In this document: in pieces, positions 1-9,839 of the stretch
Position numbering within the stretch: position 1 is the stretch's first letter
How the letters are laid out: every line of letters begins with the position of its first letter
Source: Sphingobium herbicidovorans
Lineage (GTDB): Bacteria > Pseudomonadota > Alphaproteobacteria > Sphingomonadales > Sphingomonadaceae
DNA: 64,000 nt
Direction of reading: 5' to 3'
Assembly: GCF_002080435.1 (NCBI RefSeq)
Contig: NZ_CP020540.1
Coordinates: 186,001-250,000 of the forward strand
Notes under the pieces: generated by a model
The model's database searches: none
Told to the model about the DNA's origin: nothing
Seen by the model: the letters and a program-made list of their open reading frames with translations, nothing else
Program-made: the position numbers and the translations under genes

Positions 1-1836
1 AAGCAGGTTAGGCGCGGCTTCGCGGATCGCGTAGAGGCGCTCCCACGGATCCTCGGACAGGAAGCGCATGGCAACGTCGAATGTCGCCCCACCCCAGCAT
101 TCGAGGCTCAGCAGTTGGGGCACGAGGCGCGCATAAGCCGGCGCGATCGCAACCATGTCGGCCGTGCGCATGCGGGTGGCGAGGAGCGACTGGTGGGCAT
201 CGCGCATCGTCGTATCCGTGAGCAGCGGGCGCTCCTGCGCGCGGACCCAGCGCGACAAACCCCAGGCGCCCTCGCGTTCGAGGATCTGCCGGGTGCCGTC
301 GGGCACGGGGCCGGAAACCGCCGGAACCTTCGGCGGCTTGGCATGTGCCGGCGGCTTGTTGCGGCCCTTCACGTCCGGGTGACCGTTGACGGTGACATCG
401 GCGATGTAGGTCAGCAGCCGGGTGGCCCGGTCGCGCTTGCGGCCGAGCGTCATCAGGCCCGGGGTCTCGTCGATGAACCGGGTGGTGTAGCGGTTGGCCA
501 AGAACTCCGGGTGGGTCAGCACGTTCTCGAGAAACGGCAGGTTGGTGGCCACGCCACGAATGCGGTATTCCCGCAAGGAGCGCACCATCCGCGCTACGAC
601 TTCGTGCGGCGTCGGTGCCCAGGCGGTCACCTTCTCGAGCAGCGGATCGTAGTGACGGGTGACCACCGCGCCGGCGTAGGCCGTGCCGCCGTCCACTCGC
701 ACGCCATAGCCGAAAGCGCCGCGATACGCGGTGATCCTGCCGTAGTCGGGAATGAAGTTGTTGGCAGGGTCCTCGGTGGTGATCCGGCACTGGAGGGCGT
801 GTCCGGACAAAGCGATTCCGGACTGAGGCGGCACCCCGGTCTCCGCGGCGACACCGAGCCGGCCACCTTCCGCGATCCGGATCTGCGCCTTCACGACGTC
901 AATGCCGGTGACCATCTCGGTCACGGTGTGCTCGACCTGGATGCGCGGATTGACCTCGATGAAGTAGAAGGCCCCATCAGCCTCATCCATCAGGAACTCG
1001 ACCGTGCCGGCTCCCACGTAGTTCGTGGCCGCGCCGATCTTGAGTGCCGCCTCGCACAGCGCCTGCCTCGCGGACTCGTCGAGATAAGGCGCCGGCGCCC
1101 GTTCGATCACCTTCTGGTTGCGCCGTTGGATCGAGCAATCGCGTTCGAACAAGTGGAACAGGTTGCCGTGGCTGTCGCCGAGCAGCTGAACCTCGACATG
1201 GCGGGCCCGGCGGATCAGTTTCTCGAGATAGACCTCGTCACGACCGAACGCAGCCTTCGCCTCGCGCTTTCCTGAGCGCACGGCCTCGATCAGGCCCGCT
1301 TCGTCCTCGATCGGCCGCATGCCGCGACCGCCGCCGCCCCAGCTGGCCTTGAGCATCAGGGGATAGCCAATCTCACGGGCGATTTGGCGGATCGCTTCGT
1401 CGTCGTCCGGCAAAGGATCGGAGGCGGGGACGACGCGCACGTGGGCTGCGATCGCGATCTTCCGGGCTGACACCTTGTCGCCAAGCTGCCGCATCGTCTC
1501 GGGTCTAGGCCCGATGAAGAGCAGCCCGGCCGCGGCGCAGGCCTCGGCGAAGTCGGGGTTCTCCGATAGGAAGCCGTAGCCGGGATGAATCGCATCCACC
1601 TTGGCCCGCTTCGCGATATCGATAATCCGCGCCCCATCGAGATAAGCCGCGATCGGGCCGGCACACTCACCGAGATGATAGGCCTCGTCAGCCTTGAACC
1701 GGTGGAGCGACAGCTTGTCTTCCTCGGCAAAGACCGCGACAGTCTGGATGCCGAGCTCGGTTGCCGCGCGGAAGACGCGGATCGCAATCTCGCTGCGATT
1801 GGCAACGAGGATTCGGCCAATTGAATTTGCTGACAT
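1..1836 (-). CDS. pyc: Pyruvate carboxylase, N-terminal part (runs off the left edge)
   Basis: Biotin-dependent carboxylation of pyruvate to oxaloacetate (anaplerosis, cytoplasm). The first ~450 residues form an ATP-grasp biotin carboxylase: MSANSIGRILVANRSEIA at the N terminus, a Gly-rich ATP loop (KASWGGGGRGM), EKLIRRARHVEVQ, and the FIEVNPRIQVEHTVTE signature. After a linker the carboxyltransferase domain begins with LLTDTTMRDAHQSLLATRMRT. This motif separates pyruvate carboxylase from an acetyl-CoA carboxylase AccC subunit. The ATG at 1836 follows GGAG and GAGGG. 612 codons are visible of a usual ~1,150, and the rest lies left of the window. A truncated TonB receptor lies just upstream, so the native promoter may have been lost. 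Family assignment is firm. Confidence 0.93.
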   Translation of the reverse strand, partial: MSANSIGRILVANRSEIAIRVFRAATELGIQTVAVFAEEDKLSLHRFKADEAYHLGECAGPIAAYLDGARIIDIAKRAKVDAIHPGYGFLSENPDFAEACAAAGLLFIGPRPETMRQLGDKVSARKIAIAAHVRVVPASDPLPDDDEAIRQIAREIGYPLMLKASWGGGGRGMRPIEDEAGLIEAVRSGKREAKAAFGRDEVYLEKLIRRARHVEVQLLGDSHGNLFHLFERDCSIQRRNQKVIERAPAPYLDESARQALCEAALKIGAATNYVGAGTVEFLMDEADGAFYFIEVNPRIQVEHTVTEMVTGIDVVKAQIRIAEGGRLGVAAETGVPPQSGIALSGHALQCRITTEDPANNFIPDYGRITAYRGAFGYGVRVDGGTAYAGAVVTRHYDPLLEKVTAWAPTPHEVVARMVRSLREYRIRGVATNLPFLENVLTHPEFLANRYTTRFIDETPGLMTLGRKRDRATRLLTYIADVTVNGHPDVKGRNKPPAHAKPPKVPAVSGPVPDGTRQILEREGAWGLSRWVRAQERPLLTDTTMRDAHQSLLATRMRTADMVAIAPAYARLVPQLLSLECWGGATFDVAMRFLSEDPWERLYAIREAAPNLL

Positions 1837-1879
1837 CCCTCAGGTACTCCAAAATCTGCTCTGACGTTCCTGCGCCGCA

Positions 1880-2830
1880 CTAGCTCAGGGTAGTGCGCCC
1901 CAAAGTTAAATGTGATGTCATCGCTATCTTTCTTGTGTATCGGCGGTTCGCAATATCATAGTTCATGGAATAGCGTGGATCGAAGGTCATGTTGACCTCC
2001 CACGGCTCGCGCAGGTTAATGTGGTCGGCGCTCAGCGTGAACCGCATGGTATCATTTGGCTGAAACAGCAATTTGCCGCGGATCGTCTCACGGTGATTCT
2101 TGCCGGCCTTCTTGTTGCCCGTGGTGATGTTGGTGATGTAGCCGTCGCTGTTCCGGAACTGGCCCGCGGCGCTGAATGCCACGGTGTCGGAGATCGGTCC
2201 GGACAGATAGAGCTGGCCGCGTGACGTGTTGAAATTGCCGTAGGACAGCGATCCTTTCGCGCTCCATTCAAAGCTGGGCCTCTTGGTCGTGACAAGGATT
2301 GCGCTGCCCGTCGCATTTCGACCGTAGAGCGTGCCCTGTGGCCCTTTCAGCACCTGGATTTGATCGACATCGACGAAATCGAAGTCATAGGAATCCTGCG
2401 CGGTGACATAAACGCCATCGATATAGAGCGCGATGTTCGAGGGATTGCTGACGCCACTGATCGTTGTGCTGACACCGCGAAGCAACGGCTCGCTGAACGC
2501 GCCCAGCGTCTGAATGGTGAGGCCCGGCGTGACCGCGGCCAGTTCCATCGTCGACTTGATTCCTGCCGCCTCAAGGCGTTGGGGCGTAAGTACCGCGACC
2601 GAGAGGGGGATATCGATCAGCTGTTCGGGGCGGCGCTGAGCCGTCACCACGATATCGTCTTCCGACTGGGACGTCACGGAAGCAGCCGGCGCATCGGATT
2701 GCGCGGTATCGCTTGAAACCGGCGGTGTTGCTGTATTGTCCGCCGCGGTCTGTGCCTGTGCGGTTCCGCCTCCGATGCCGGCGAGCAGCACAACGGCGCT
2801 AGCGCCGGCGCTCATCCAATTCTTTTTCAT
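1880..2830 (-). pseudogene. TonB-dependent receptor, 3'-truncated
   Basis: Outer-membrane ligand-gated receptor remnant. The ATG at 2830 lies 6 nt after GGGAGG; another ATG at 2836 abuts the ribosome site and is less likely. The protein begins with a signal peptide (MKKNWMSAGASAVVLLAGIGGG, ending AQAQ). A TonB-box-like EDDIVVTAQRR and the plug domain follow (PGLTIQTLG, LLRGV, LYIDGVY, VLKGPQGTLYGRNATGSAI). Only the first barrel strands remain, ending at residue ~316 of a usual 700-900. Near 1920 another frame reads DITFNFG, which looks like a further barrel strand, so a small frameshift may precede the break. The rest has been replaced by the pyruvate carboxylase segment. Non-functional as it stands. 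Confidence 0.85.
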
Positions 2831-3155
2831 GCTCATCCTCCCAGATCGCTTATTTTTCAAGCAGCATCGATGATCGAAGCGCAAATTCACTTCTGTCGCT
2901 GGATAGGCGCGCTTCGCTGCGCGGGAGGACCGTCTCGCGAGCAGTGCGCGCGAACGGTGGATGCATTTCCGACTCGTCCTGCGCAACAAATCGCGATCGA
3001 TACTTCACAACGACCCTCTCCCTGGTGCCAGAGTGCTTTCGACGCATCGCGCATTCTGCCAGGCTTGTCAATTTCTGTGGATCATTATGCACATATAGGA
3101 ATTTGACAGTGGCGTGCATATGCGCTGAAGGGCCGAGCGGGAGATTAGGGCGACA
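2831..3155. promoter_or_regulatory. Divergent intergenic region, TonB receptor / IclR
   Basis: About 325 bases with no gene, between the minus-strand receptor and the plus-strand IclR gene. It should hold both promoters. An inverted repeat ATGCAC (about 3087) ... GTGCAT (about 3114) with some 20 intervening bases, just before the IclR gene, could be an IclR operator. No promoter boxes are assigned with confidence. Confidence 0.35.
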
Positions 3156-3959
3156 ATGGCGATGGGAGCACGGACGTCAGTGGAGAATAAGGGCGAAGCG
3201 CAAGAGAACGCGAGCGCACCCAGTTCGCGCGCGATCAGCGCGACAATCGCGATCCTTCGCCTGCTAGCCGGCGAAGATCAGTCGGTTGGAGCAAAGGCAA
3301 TTGCCGATCGGCTGGGATTGCCGACGAGCACCTGCTTCAAGGTACTGAAGCTCCTTGCGGCCGAAGAGCTGGTGGATTTCAACCCGATCACCAAAGGCTA
3401 TGTTCTAGGGGGCGGGACAGTTTCGCTTGCCCGGCGCGCGTTGGATCCGATGAATGCCTTCGCCTTGATGCGCGATGAGCTCGAACGGATTGCCCATGAT
3501 CGCGGTGCCTCGGTGACGCTCTGGCGCGCAATGCCACGCTGCCGGGCGATGATGGTCGGAGCGGCCGAGGCTAGCATGCACGTGCGGGTCCATTTTCCGA
3601 TCGGCCAGCGCATCCCTTTGTTCGTAGGAGCGATGGGCATTGCCTTCGCCGCCTACACCGACATTGCTCTCGATGAGTTACGAGAGGAATTCTCTCGAAT
3701 CCGCTGGCATGTCGCTCCATCCTTCAGCGACTATCGTGCCGGGATAGAGCATGTCCGACGCCACGGGTTCTCGGTAGATCGGGAGAATTACGCCAAAGGC
3801 ATGTTTACGGTCGGCGTACCGATCGGCAATCGGATCGGGCACATGCGCTACGTCCTGTCCGGCACAATGGTCTATAGCGATCGCGTCGAGGAAGATGCCA
3901 AGCTGGTGGCCCGCGATCTGCTGGACGTTGCGCAACGATTCGCCGCCCACCTCGGTTGA
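3156..3959 (+). CDS. IclR-family transcriptional regulator (copy 1)
   Basis: 267-residue regulator. A winged helix-turn-helix lies at about residues 27-90 (AIAILRLLAGEDQSVGAKAI, LGLPTSTCFKVLKLL). The C-terminal ligand-binding domain contains GASVTLWR, VRVHFPIGQRIPL and MFTVGVPI. The ATG at 3156 follows GGGAG/AGGGCGA. It is divergent from the truncated TonB receptor and next to a CoA-transferase, so a role as local catabolic regulator is inferred. A second, clearly paralogous IclR lies at 11917; both share the STCF recognition-helix core, the hxRxGQRxPLLVG-type motif and the RWH segment. The effector cannot be told from sequence. Confidence 0.88.
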   Translation: MAMGARTSVENKGEAQENASAPSSRAISATIAILRLLAGEDQSVGAKAIADRLGLPTSTCFKVLKLLAAEELVDFNPITKGYVLGGGTVSLARRALDPMNAFALMRDELERIAHDRGASVTLWRAMPRCRAMMVGAAEASMHVRVHFPIGQRIPLFVGAMGIAFAAYTDIALDELREEFSRIRWHVAPSFSDYRAGIEHVRRHGFSVDRENYAKGMFTVGVPIGNRIGHMRYVLSGTMVYSDRVEEDAKLVARDLLDVAQRFAAHLG

Positions 3960-4174
3960 CAGGGTGGCACTTGGCCGCCTGCGACTTCGGACGCGCTCGA
4001 TGATGATAGCAGGCGCCGTGCCGCCAGCGGCGCACATTATCACCAATCCGAGCTTGAGTCGCGGCGCTCGAGCGATTTGAGAAGCGTTCCGATGAGATCG
4101 CCCAGTCGTCGCGATCCGGCTGGCCGAGCGCGAGGCCTCCCGCGCAAGGTCGAGCAGTGTCCCACGCCGCCCTG

Positions 4175-5431
4175 CTAGATCACGCCCTCGTTTCGTAGCA
4201 GGTCGATGTCGGCCTGGTCCAGCCCGAGCCGGCCGCCAAGAACTTGTGTATTAGCGTCGCCGGGCATGCGGCCCGCGTGACGCACCTCTCCGGGGGTGCG
4301 TGATAACTTGGGCACGACCCCCGTCATGCGGAACGGACCGAGTTCCGGATCGTCCACGCTTACGACCATCTCGCGCTCGGCGAGATGCTCGTTGCGGGTA
4401 ATGGTGGCTGCGTCCCAAACCGGCGTGCCAACCGCGCCGGCCTCGTCGAACAGCTGATCGACCTCCGCAAGAGTCCGCTCGGCCATCCAGGCGGCGACAT
4501 GGGCGTTGAAGCGTTCACGATTGCGGTCGGTATCGGCCACGGTTCCCAGATCGGGATCGCCTTCAAGGCCGACCAGGCGGATATAGGCGGCCTGGGTGCG
4601 CGGCGTTGCGTTAGAAACAGAGAAATAGCCGCCGTCCCGAGTCCGATAGACGTTGACCGTCGGCATGCCGGGGGTTTCGCTGCCCATGCGCGCTAGGATG
4701 CGGCCGGTCTGGTCAAAGACCGGGATCTGCTGTTCAAGCATGCGCATCAGCGCCTCGTTCAGGGCGACGTCCACGACCTGTCCAACGCCGTCTCGCTCGG
4801 ACGCCCGCAGGGCGAGCATTACGCCGAACGCCGCCCAGATCGCGGCGGCGGTGTCCCCAAGCGAGGCGGCGCTGTGGCTGGGAGGTCCTTCGGCCGTGCC
4901 GTTCAGCTGCGCAAAACCCGAACCGGCCTCCCCCGTCCGGCCATAGCCACGCCGGGTGCGGAAAGGACCGGTCTGTCCCCAGCCGCTGACCCGACCGATC
5001 ACCAGCCGTTCGTTGACCTCCGCCAGAAGCCGATCCCGTGCGAAGCCCAGCCGCTCCAGCACGCCCGGTCGAAAGTTCTCCAGGAGTACGTCGGCTTTCG
5101 CGAGCACCTGCTCCAGCAACTCGCACCCGCGTGGGCTCTTCAGGTTGAGCGTGATGGGAAGCTTGTTGCGATCAAGCGACTTGGCCCACAGGCCCACGCC
5201 ATTCTTGGGATAGACCTTGCGCAAGGGGTCAAGACTGGCGGGGTTCTCCACCTTGATGACGGTTGCGCCGAAATCCGCGAGGATGCTGGCCACCATCGGT
5301 CCAGCCACGATGTGGCCGATGTCGATCACCAGCACGCCGGTCAGCGGCCCCAGATCGGTCCTGTCAATCTTGTGGATCAGCATGTCGGCGACGTTCATAT
5401 CGTCATCGTCCTTGTAGGCTGGATTGTTCAT
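4175..5431 (-). CDS. Family III CoA-transferase (CaiB/BaiF type)
   Basis: Cytoplasmic transfer of CoA between carboxylic acids. The N terminus has the family pattern (GPLTGVLVIDIGHIVAGPMVASILADFG, VIKVENP, LDRNKLPITLNLKSPRG, ADVLLENFRPGVLERLG). It continues with VSGWGQTGPFRTRRGYGRTGEAGSGFAQLNG and ends at 418 residues, normal for the family. Where many members have the catalytic Asp of a YD...QA.sG motif, this one reads GYGRTGEAGSGF, as I recall for a sub-group with Glu nearby; the catalytic residue is therefore unassigned. The start is ATG 5431, with an in-frame GTG just before it at 5434; neither has a strong ribosome site. With the acyl-CoA ligase at 9840 and two IclR regulators it suggests breakdown of an organic acid; the substrate is unknown. 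Confidence 0.87.
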   Translation of the reverse strand: MNNPAYKDDDDMNVADMLIHKIDRTDLGPLTGVLVIDIGHIVAGPMVASILADFGATVIKVENPASLDPLRKVYPKNGVGLWAKSLDRNKLPITLNLKSPRGCELLEQVLAKADVLLENFRPGVLERLGFARDRLLAEVNERLVIGRVSGWGQTGPFRTRRGYGRTGEAGSGFAQLNGTAEGPPSHSAASLGDTAAAIWAAFGVMLALRASERDGVGQVVDVALNEALMRMLEQQIPVFDQTGRILARMGSETPGMPTVNVYRTRDGGYFSVSNATPRTQAAYIRLVGLEGDPDLGTVADTDRNRERFNAHVAAWMAERTLAEVDQLFDEAGAVGTPVWDAATITRNEHLAEREMVVSVDDPELGPFRMTGVVPKLSRTPGEVRHAGRMPGDANTQVLGGRLGLDQADIDLLRNEGVI

Positions 5432-5497
5432 CACCTAGCTTGCCGCGCGGAATCTGCCGAGAAAATCAACCGCGCGAGTCGATGCAGACGCATACAT

Positions 5498-5630
5498 CTA
5501 GGCTGTGCGACGGGATGCGCGATGCATCATCAAAATGAATATCGAGAAGCAAGTCGCCAGAAGAGCAAAAGCCATTGACGAGTTGAAGGTGCCAGTCAGA
5601 TCCCGGAGGAAGCCCACGATGATCGGAGTC
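5498..5630 (-). pseudogene. MFS transporter, C-terminal fragment cut off by IS21
   Basis: The last ~44 codons of a carrier whose main part is at 8127-9278. They read TPIIVGFLRDLTGTFNSSMA and continue to the stop at 5498, matching the C terminus of the second carrier at 19167 (TPIIVGFLRDLTDTFNSSIA). The IS21 element at 5631-8126 separates the two parts, with a duplicated CGGAGTC at the junctions. Confidence 0.88.
5624..5630. repeat. 7-bp target duplication, left copy
   Basis: CGGAGTC immediately left of the IS21 element; the other copy is at 8127-8133. Removing one copy and the element restores the MFS frame ...SVATPIIVGF.... Confidence 0.85.
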
Positions 5631-5743
5631 TGTGAATAAGCCTGCAATGTTGACCCCGTTTTTGGGGTGATAGGCGTCCAAAGTTGACCCCCTGAACGAT
5701 AGCGGTTCACGCTCTTGCACTTTGCTGCGGGAGCGGGTGGGAG

Positions 5744-7309
5744 ATGCTGATCGTGGAGACGGTAGCGCGCATCCGGTGCGAGTTTTTCGTTAAGGGCAAG
5801 TCGATCAAGGAGATTGTGTGAGACCTTGGCGTGTCGCGGAACACGGTTCGCAAGGTGCTGCGCTCGGGCGAGACGGCTTTCACGTACGAACGCAGCGTGC
5901 AGCCCTTGCCGAAGTTGGGTCCTTGGGCTTCGGATCTGAACAGGCTTCTGGAGGCGAACGACCGCAAGGCCCGGCGCGAGCGGCTGACGATGATCAGGTT
6001 GTTCGAGGAGTTGCAGGGTCTTGGCTATCGTGGCGGCTATGACGCGGTCCGACGGTACGCGGCAAACTGGCATCGCGAGCGCTCAGCGGTGACGGCGGCG
6101 GCCTATGTGCCGCTGAGCTTCGCACCTGGTGAAGCTTACCAGTTCGACTGGAGCCATGAGATCGTCGTCATTGCCGGGGCGACGACCACCGTGAAGGTCG
6201 CGCACATGCGGCTTTGTCATAGCCGGATGTTCTACGTGCGCGCCTATCCGCGCGAGAGCCAGGAGATGGTCTTCGATGCGCACGACAAGGCGTTTGCCTT
6301 TTTCGGCGGGGCCTGCCAGCGCGGCATCTACGACAACATGAAGACGGCGGTCGATGCGATCTTTGCCGGTCGCGAGCGCCAGTATAACCGCCGCTTCCAA
6401 CAGATGTGCGGACATTATCTGGTCGAGCCAGTTGCCTGCACGCCAGCATCGGGGTGGGAGAAAGGCCAGGTCGAGAATCAGGTTGGCCTGGTGCGTGAAC
6501 GCTTCTTCACGCCCCGGCTGCGCTTCAAGAGCTACGCCGAGATGAACGCATGGCTTGAGGATCGCTGCGTGGCGCGGTCGAAGCATGCCGCACATCCCGA
6601 GTTGAAGGACCGGACGGTGTGGGAGGTGTTCGAGACCGCGGATCGTCCCGCCCTGATCGCCTATCGCGGGCCCTTCGACGGCTTCCACGCTCTGCCCGCG
6701 TCGGTATCGAAGACGCTGCTGGTGCGGTTCGACTATAACAAATACTCAGTGCATGCGTCAGCGGCGGGACGGCCGGTAGATATCCATGCCTATGCCGACC
6801 GTATCATCATCCGGCAGGAAGGCGAGATAGTCGGCGAGCATGTCCGCCGGTTCGGCCGTGAGCAGACGATCTATGATCCCTGGCATTACGTCCCTGTGCT
6901 GGCGAGAAAGCCCGGCGCGCTGCGTAACGGCGCGCCCTTCAAGGACTGGTCGCTTCCGCCGGCAATCGAGCGGGTACGCCGCCGCCTTGGCGGCCATGCT
7001 GATGGCGACCGCCAGATGGTCGGCATCCTGACGGCGGTCCTGAGCGACGGGCTCGATGCCGTGGAAGCCGCCTGCGCCGAGGCGCTGATCGGCGGCACCG
7101 TCAGCCGCGACGTCGTGCTCAACATCCTGCCCCGTCAGCGCCAGCCATCGGCGCCGCTGACCATCGCTACGCCCGAGGCGCTCCGGCTCCATCACGAGCC
7201 CGTCGCCGACTGCGCCCGTTACGATAGCCTGAGGAGGTTCTATGGAACGCCACGAGATCCTGGAGATGATGGGGACGCTCAAGCTCGCGGGCATGCGGCA
7301 CGCCTATGA
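5744..7309 (+). pseudogene. istA: IS21 transposase IstA with an in-frame stop near its start
   Basis: DDE transposase of the IS21 element. The natural start appears to be ATG 5744 after GGGTGGGAG, encoding MLIVETVARIRCEFFVKGKS. An in-frame TGA at 5819-5821 (reading EIV-stop-DLGVSRNTVRKVL) follows, where related proteins usually have Arg. Reinitiation at GTG 5831 would give 492 residues that keep the second half of the N-terminal helix-turn-helix and the whole rve catalytic core (YQFDWSHEIV, NMKTAVDAIF, GWEKGQVENQV for the three acidic residues). The last 68 bases overlap istB. The TGA may abolish or weaken DNA binding, so activity is doubtful. Confidence 0.85.
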
Positions 7310-7976
7310 TGAGGTGATCGCCGATGCGGTAAAGCGACAACATGGCCCAAGCCGCGTGGTCGGCGATCTGCTGAAGGCCGAGATCGATGAGAAGCAGGCG
7401 CGCTCGATCAAATATCAGATGACGATCGCCAAGCTGCCGCTGGCCAGGGAAATTACGGCGTTCGATTTTGCCGACACGCCGATCAACGAGGGGCTGGTTC
7501 GCGATCTGGCCACCGGCGCTTTCCTGGCCAACCAGCGCAATGCCGTGCTGGTCGGAGGAACCGGGACCGGAAAAACCCATCTTGCCATTGCGATCGGGCG
7601 CTCGTGCGTACGCGTCGGCGCCAGGGTCAGATATTATAACACCATCGACCTGGTGAACCGGCTCGAAGCTGAAACCCGCGCAGGAAAAGCGGGGCGCATT
7701 GCCGATCATCTGTCCCGGCTCGACCTGGTGATCCTCGACGAGCTCGGCTATCTGCCGTTCGCGCTGTCTGGCGGCCAGTTGCTGTTCCACCTGGTCAGCC
7801 GACTCTACGAGCAGACCTCGATCATGGTGACCACCAACCTCGCGTTCGGCGAATGGCCCTCGGTGTTCGGCGACGCCAAGATGACCACCGCGCTGCTCGA
7901 CCGGCTGACGCACCATTGCGATATCATCGAAACCGGCAACGAGAGCTGGCGCTTCAAGAACCGCGAAGCTGCTTAA
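7242..7976 (+). CDS. istB: IS21 transposition helper ATPase IstB
   Basis: 244-residue AAA+ ATPase of the DnaC/IstB group that assists IstA in target capture. The Walker A motif is [17 protein letters not shown] (about residue 105), Walker B is [12 protein letters not shown], and the sensor region is [17 protein letters not shown]. The ATG at 7242 follows GAGGAGG. Length is normal for the family and the gene looks intact. Confidence 0.95.
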   Translation: MERHEILEMMGTLKLAGMRHAYDEVIADAVKRQHGPSRVVGDLLKAEIDEKQARSIKYQMTIAKLPLAREITAFDFADTPINEGLVRDLATGAFLANQRNAVLVGGTGTGKTHLAIAIGRSCVRVGARVRYYNTIDLVNRLEAETRAGKAGRIADHLSRLDLVILDELGYLPFALSGGQLLFHLVSRLYEQTSIMVTTNLAFGEWPSVFGDAKMTTALLDRLTHHCDIIETGNESWRFKNREAA

Positions 7977-7995
7977 TAGCCCAAGAGAAACGCCA

Positions 7996-8054
7996 TCGGC
8001 ATGGGGGTGAGCCGGCTCCGGGCTACGCCCTCTGCCGCCTCACCCCCATGCCGA
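7996..8054. terminator. 16-bp stem-loop after istB
   Basis: Perfect inverted repeat, arm TCGGCATGGGGGTGAG (7996-8011) with its complement at 8039-8054 and a 27-base loop. It sits 19 bases after the istB stop inside the IS. It could be a terminator (there is no T-tract) or an outward-read-through block. Confidence 0.55.
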
Positions 8055-8126
8055 CGATCCGGACGCACTATCAGGGGGGTCAACGTTGGGCGCTTATCCG
8101 GGGTGAATATCCGGTGCCGATTGACA

Positions 8127-8133
8127 CGGAGTC
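8127..8133. repeat. 7-bp target duplication, right copy
   Basis: CGGAGTC immediately right of the IS21 element, matching 5624-5630. Confidence 0.85.
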
Positions 8134-9278
8134 GCCACCGAAGCGATCGTCGCAAGCGATGTTATCGTCGCGACCGCCACCGCTCGACCTTCTCGACCGA
8201 TCATCTCCGGTACCAACGCCCAGAACGGGACCAGCGCACCAAATGCGCCGCCGGCGGCAATACAAAGCCCAACGATCTTCAACGACGGAGTGGGCGCCAG
8301 AAGACAGACGCCCCAACCGATTGCCGCCATCATCAGCGCGCCTGCTGCGTACAAGAAACGCTCCGCGTGACGGTCCGACAGGGCGCCGGTCACGAACATG
8401 CTGATGATCGCCGTGAGCGCCGGGAGCGCCGATAGCAGGCTGATCAGAAGCAGATCGTATCCAGAGTGCACGGCATCCTTGACGATCAACGGGGTCCAAC
8501 TCGCAAGGATGCTTGTCGACGTCTGGTTGCAATAGATGATCGCGGCGAGGACAAGGACATTTTTCGTGATTGCGCTTCGCCAAGTCCCCTTTGCATGCGG
8601 CTGAACAGGTTTCGATCGCTCCAGGCTCGTCTTGATGGCTTGCTTCTCGTCGCTCGTCAGCCACCTCGCCTGGTCCGGCGTATCGACAAGCAGGAAATAA
8701 GCCACGATGCCCAGGAGAACGGTGGGCGCACCTTCCAACAGGAACAGCCATTGCCAACCCTGTAGCCCGAGCATTCCGTCCATTTGGAGGATCGGGCCTG
8801 CCAGGAGAGCCCCGAAAACGATTCCGATCGGTGCTGCGGCCAGGAACAGGCTGTTGGCCCTCGCTCTGACCGTAGCCGGAAACCATGCCGACACGAAAAA
8901 CAGGACCCCCGGGATCATTCCAGCCTCTGCGGCACCAAGCAGGGCACGAAGCAAATACAGGCTTTAAGGTCCGGAAATGAACACCATTGCCATTGAGGCA
9001 AGGCCCCAGGTGATCATGATCCGGGGGATCCAGATTCTGGCCCCGAACTTCTCAAGCATTACATTGCTTGGTATTTCAAACATTACATACGTCACAAAGA
9101 ACACGGACGTGGCGACGCCGAACATCGTCATGGTCAGGCCGAGGTCGGCATTCATCGACAAAGCTGCAAAGCTCAGATTCGTGCGATCCAGATACGCCAT
9201 GAAGCAGCCCGCCATAAGCGGCATCAAGCGCCGGAACGCCTTCTTGATTGCAGCTGCCTCGAAATCGGAAGTAGCCAT
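8127..9278 (-). pseudogene. MFS transporter (anion:cation symporter type), main part, doubly broken
   Basis: Twelve-helix secondary carrier remnant. The N terminus reads MATSDFEAAAIKKAFRRLMP, then a first helix with CFMAYLDRTNLSFAALSMN, typical of the ACS group that imports organic acids. ATG 9278 gives this start, and in-frame starts up to 9335 are possible. A TAA at 8964-8966 follows FISGP; the sister gene at 19167 has TAC (Tyr) at this place. The gene is then cut after ...SLATIASVATP by the IS21 element, and the C terminus lies at 5498-5630. It therefore carries two independent inactivating lesions. Identity to the second copy is very high over the whole shared length. Confidence 0.9.
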
Positions 9279-9839
9279 GGCCGATCCCGATGCAATGTCG
9301 CTATTATTCACGCGTACGCCGCTCCTCATACCCATGGGGTGTCATTGTCTGGCCATTCTTTTGTGGGATCGGCCCACGAACTATGGCTGGTCCGCTCCCC
9401 TGTCAAGCAAGTCGGAGAAGCGCATTGACGACCCGCGGACGTAAACGCTCGCCGCTATGAACCGTACCGGCGCGAGGTCAGCCAGCAGCGGGTGTGCGCG
9501 GTCGGATCGGCGGCATCGAAGCGCGCGCCGCTGCCGATCGCGCGAGGCAGAAGGGCGAGCACTGTCCCGCATGCTGGTGGCAACCCGCGCCAAGCAGGTG
9601 AGAATCAAATCAGAGATCGCTGTCCAAACCCGGGCCTGATGAAGATGCCTGGCCTCGTCGTGCTTGCAGGCAAAGAAAGTACGTCTGACGCGAACCCAGG
9701 CTATCATTCTTCCCGAGCTCAAAACGGGACAAGGCCACCGGACGCTGATCCCCGCTGATCGGCATCGGGCGGGGCAGGTCGGCTCGACCGCCCTTCCCCA
9801 CATTTCGCATCAGGGCTGCTAAGACCACGCTGCCTGCCC
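9279..9839. other. No recognisable gene
   Basis: Roughly 560 bases between the MFS gene and the acyl-CoA ligase, upstream of the MFS gene. Open frames here have no recognisable domain and Arg-rich shadow-type composition. It should contain the MFS promoter, but none was identified. Confidence 0.5.

Larger units (their letters stand above)
5631..8126 (+). mobile_element. IS21-family insertion sequence (2,496 bp)
   Basis: Ends are TGTGAATAAG at the left and, on the opposite strand, TGTCAATCGG at the right. Both ends carry short internal repeats with the core GTTGACCCC (about 5651 and 5682 at the left, inverted near 8083 at the right), as expected for the multiple IstA sites of IS21 elements. 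It is flanked by a 7-bp duplication CGGAGTC and encodes istA and istB. It interrupts an MFS gene. A related istA remnant at 12945-13042 and 19005-19160 shows that another IS21 member was once here. Confidence 0.92.

Noticed and set aside
115..1275. Long plus-strand open frame opposite pyruvate carboxylase
   Set aside because: Exact antisense of clear biotin-carboxylase codons; the translated protein has no recognisable domain. A GC-rich shadow frame.
9381..9803. Minus-strand open frame upstream of the broken MFS gene
   Set aside because: Arg/Ser-rich with no domain, start site or coupling; overlapping frames are equally open.
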